DNA of 64,000 nucleotides from Seriola aureovittata (taxonomy: Eukaryota; Chordata; Actinopteri; Carangiformes; Carangidae): positions 15,906,501 to 15,970,500 of the forward strand of contig NC_079373.1 in the NCBI RefSeq assembly GCF_021018895.1, written 5' to 3'. The position numbers were made by a program, and so were the translations under genes. Below the pieces are notes generated by a model. That model did not search any database and was not told the origin of the DNA. It saw only the letters and a program-made list of their open reading frames with translations. Of the stretch, positions 63,160 to 64,000 are shown one piece after another; position 1 is the stretch's first letter; each line of letters starts with the position of its first letter.

Positions 63160-64000
63160 TATCTCCGATTTAGCCGGAGAACGCTTAACAGCCCGCCCTT
63201 GATTTTCATTAGACTTGTCTTTGTGAGCTGATGCACCTGTCATGCCATTAATACTCACCAGTCTCAGTCCTTCTGAGAACATTTATGTTTATTGATGCTC
63301 AGAGGAGGCAAAACCATTTCTGCAGGAATATTAAAAAGCAAAAGGGTTAAACTTTATTTACTGCTCTTGGTGTAGGCTGTAAAATGATATTCCTTTTAAT
63401 ATTGGCTTACATGCGTTTTTCAAACAAATATTTTTGATGATGTTGCAAGCAAAGTGTCATTTGTGAAGCAAAATCCAGTAGTGTAAGTTTTATTACACCC
63501 GAGATGTTAGCGCTCTTTACACTATTGGCATAACCACTGCAAAGTCAGTTTTATGTGTATGTTTGAGTTGTCATGTTTTCAGCAGATAATGAAACCAATC
63601 AGTGTGTCTCTGTACAGTGAGAAAATAAAGTGTTGTTTTATTAAACCAACAACAATCCTGATGATTGTTAATTTTTATGCAGACTGAAGAGTTAATTTTC
63701 CCTTTCAAGATAAATTTTATTCCATAATTGTAAAGATTTGCTCTCTTAGCAGCTGGACTGCTGAATGGAACTATTTTTAGCCACCATAGTGTTTTTTTCC
63801 CCCCCTGAATATGTGTCTGTTGTGAATGTGTTCTTATAAAGGACCCTCCTCAGCAAATGTGCCACGACATGCTTCAGTAAAATTTTTGATTGCCCACTGT
63901 GTGACTTAAGAATTCATTAAGAACGTACTAGTCAGATGAAAATAACCAATTAAGGAATCATTGTGCTATTATGTGCTCTGCTGGATAGCAATTCAGAAAA
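63160..64000. other. prpf18 distal 3' UTR and downstream sequence
   Basis: AT-rich non-coding DNA with AATAAA at 63624-63629. No exon of a following gene is recognised before the window ends. Confidence 0.5.

Overview
The window is vertebrate nuclear DNA, almost certainly from a teleost fish. The genes are multi-exon with GT-AG introns, the DNA between them is AT-rich, and there are many microsatellites and small DNA transposons. Two egg-envelope (zona pellucida/chorion) genes have the teleost form, with a Pro/Gln-rich N-terminus, a furin site and no membrane anchor. Exon borders were worked out by eye from splice sites, reading phase and protein similarity. Every reported coding chain closes in frame.

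Layout. 1-128 (+): last exon of a gastricsin-like pepsinogen (pgc). About 7.1-7.2 kb (-): the first coding exon of mapk8ip2 (JIP2/IB2) in a CpG-rich promoter; its other exons are not in the window. 9.26-11.46 kb (-): a zp3-type gene. 14.68-16.95 kb (+): a ZPB/ZP4-like gene with a trefoil domain, divergent from zp3. 18.84-26.90 kb (+): choline/ethanolamine kinase (chkb). 29.04-31.64 kb (+): a BTB-kelch gene. 34.06-41.71 kb (+): carnitine palmitoyltransferase 1 (cpt1b-like). 43.55-47.23 kb (-): sephs1. 50.82-55.09 kb (-): bend7. 56.95-62.90 kb (+): prpf18.

Two conserved blocks are joined here. mapk8ip2-chkb-cpt1b has the same order and relative orientation as human 22q13.33, but the egg-coat pair sits between mapk8ip2 and chkb, and the kelch gene sits between chkb and cpt1b. 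sephs1-bend7-prpf18 matches human 10p13. Functionally the window mixes egg-envelope structure (zp3, zpb), phospholipid synthesis (chkb), mitochondrial fatty-acid import (cpt1b), a selenophosphate-synthetase paralogue (sephs1), a BEN-domain nuclear protein (bend7) and pre-mRNA splicing (prpf18).

Transposable elements fill introns and spacers: a piggyBac-type MITE, a palindromic TA-flanked MITE, a hAT-type element, a broken Tc1 carrying a nested repeat with two palindromic oestrogen-response-element cores, a LINE reverse-transcriptase fragment and a candidate solo LTR. I found no bacterial-type system, CRISPR array, tRNA or rRNA. The items most worth following up are the isolated mapk8ip2 exon with pgc antisense beside it, the duplicated splice boundary in the kelch gene, nuclear-receptor sites inside repeats, and the Arg-rich N-terminal extension of chkb.
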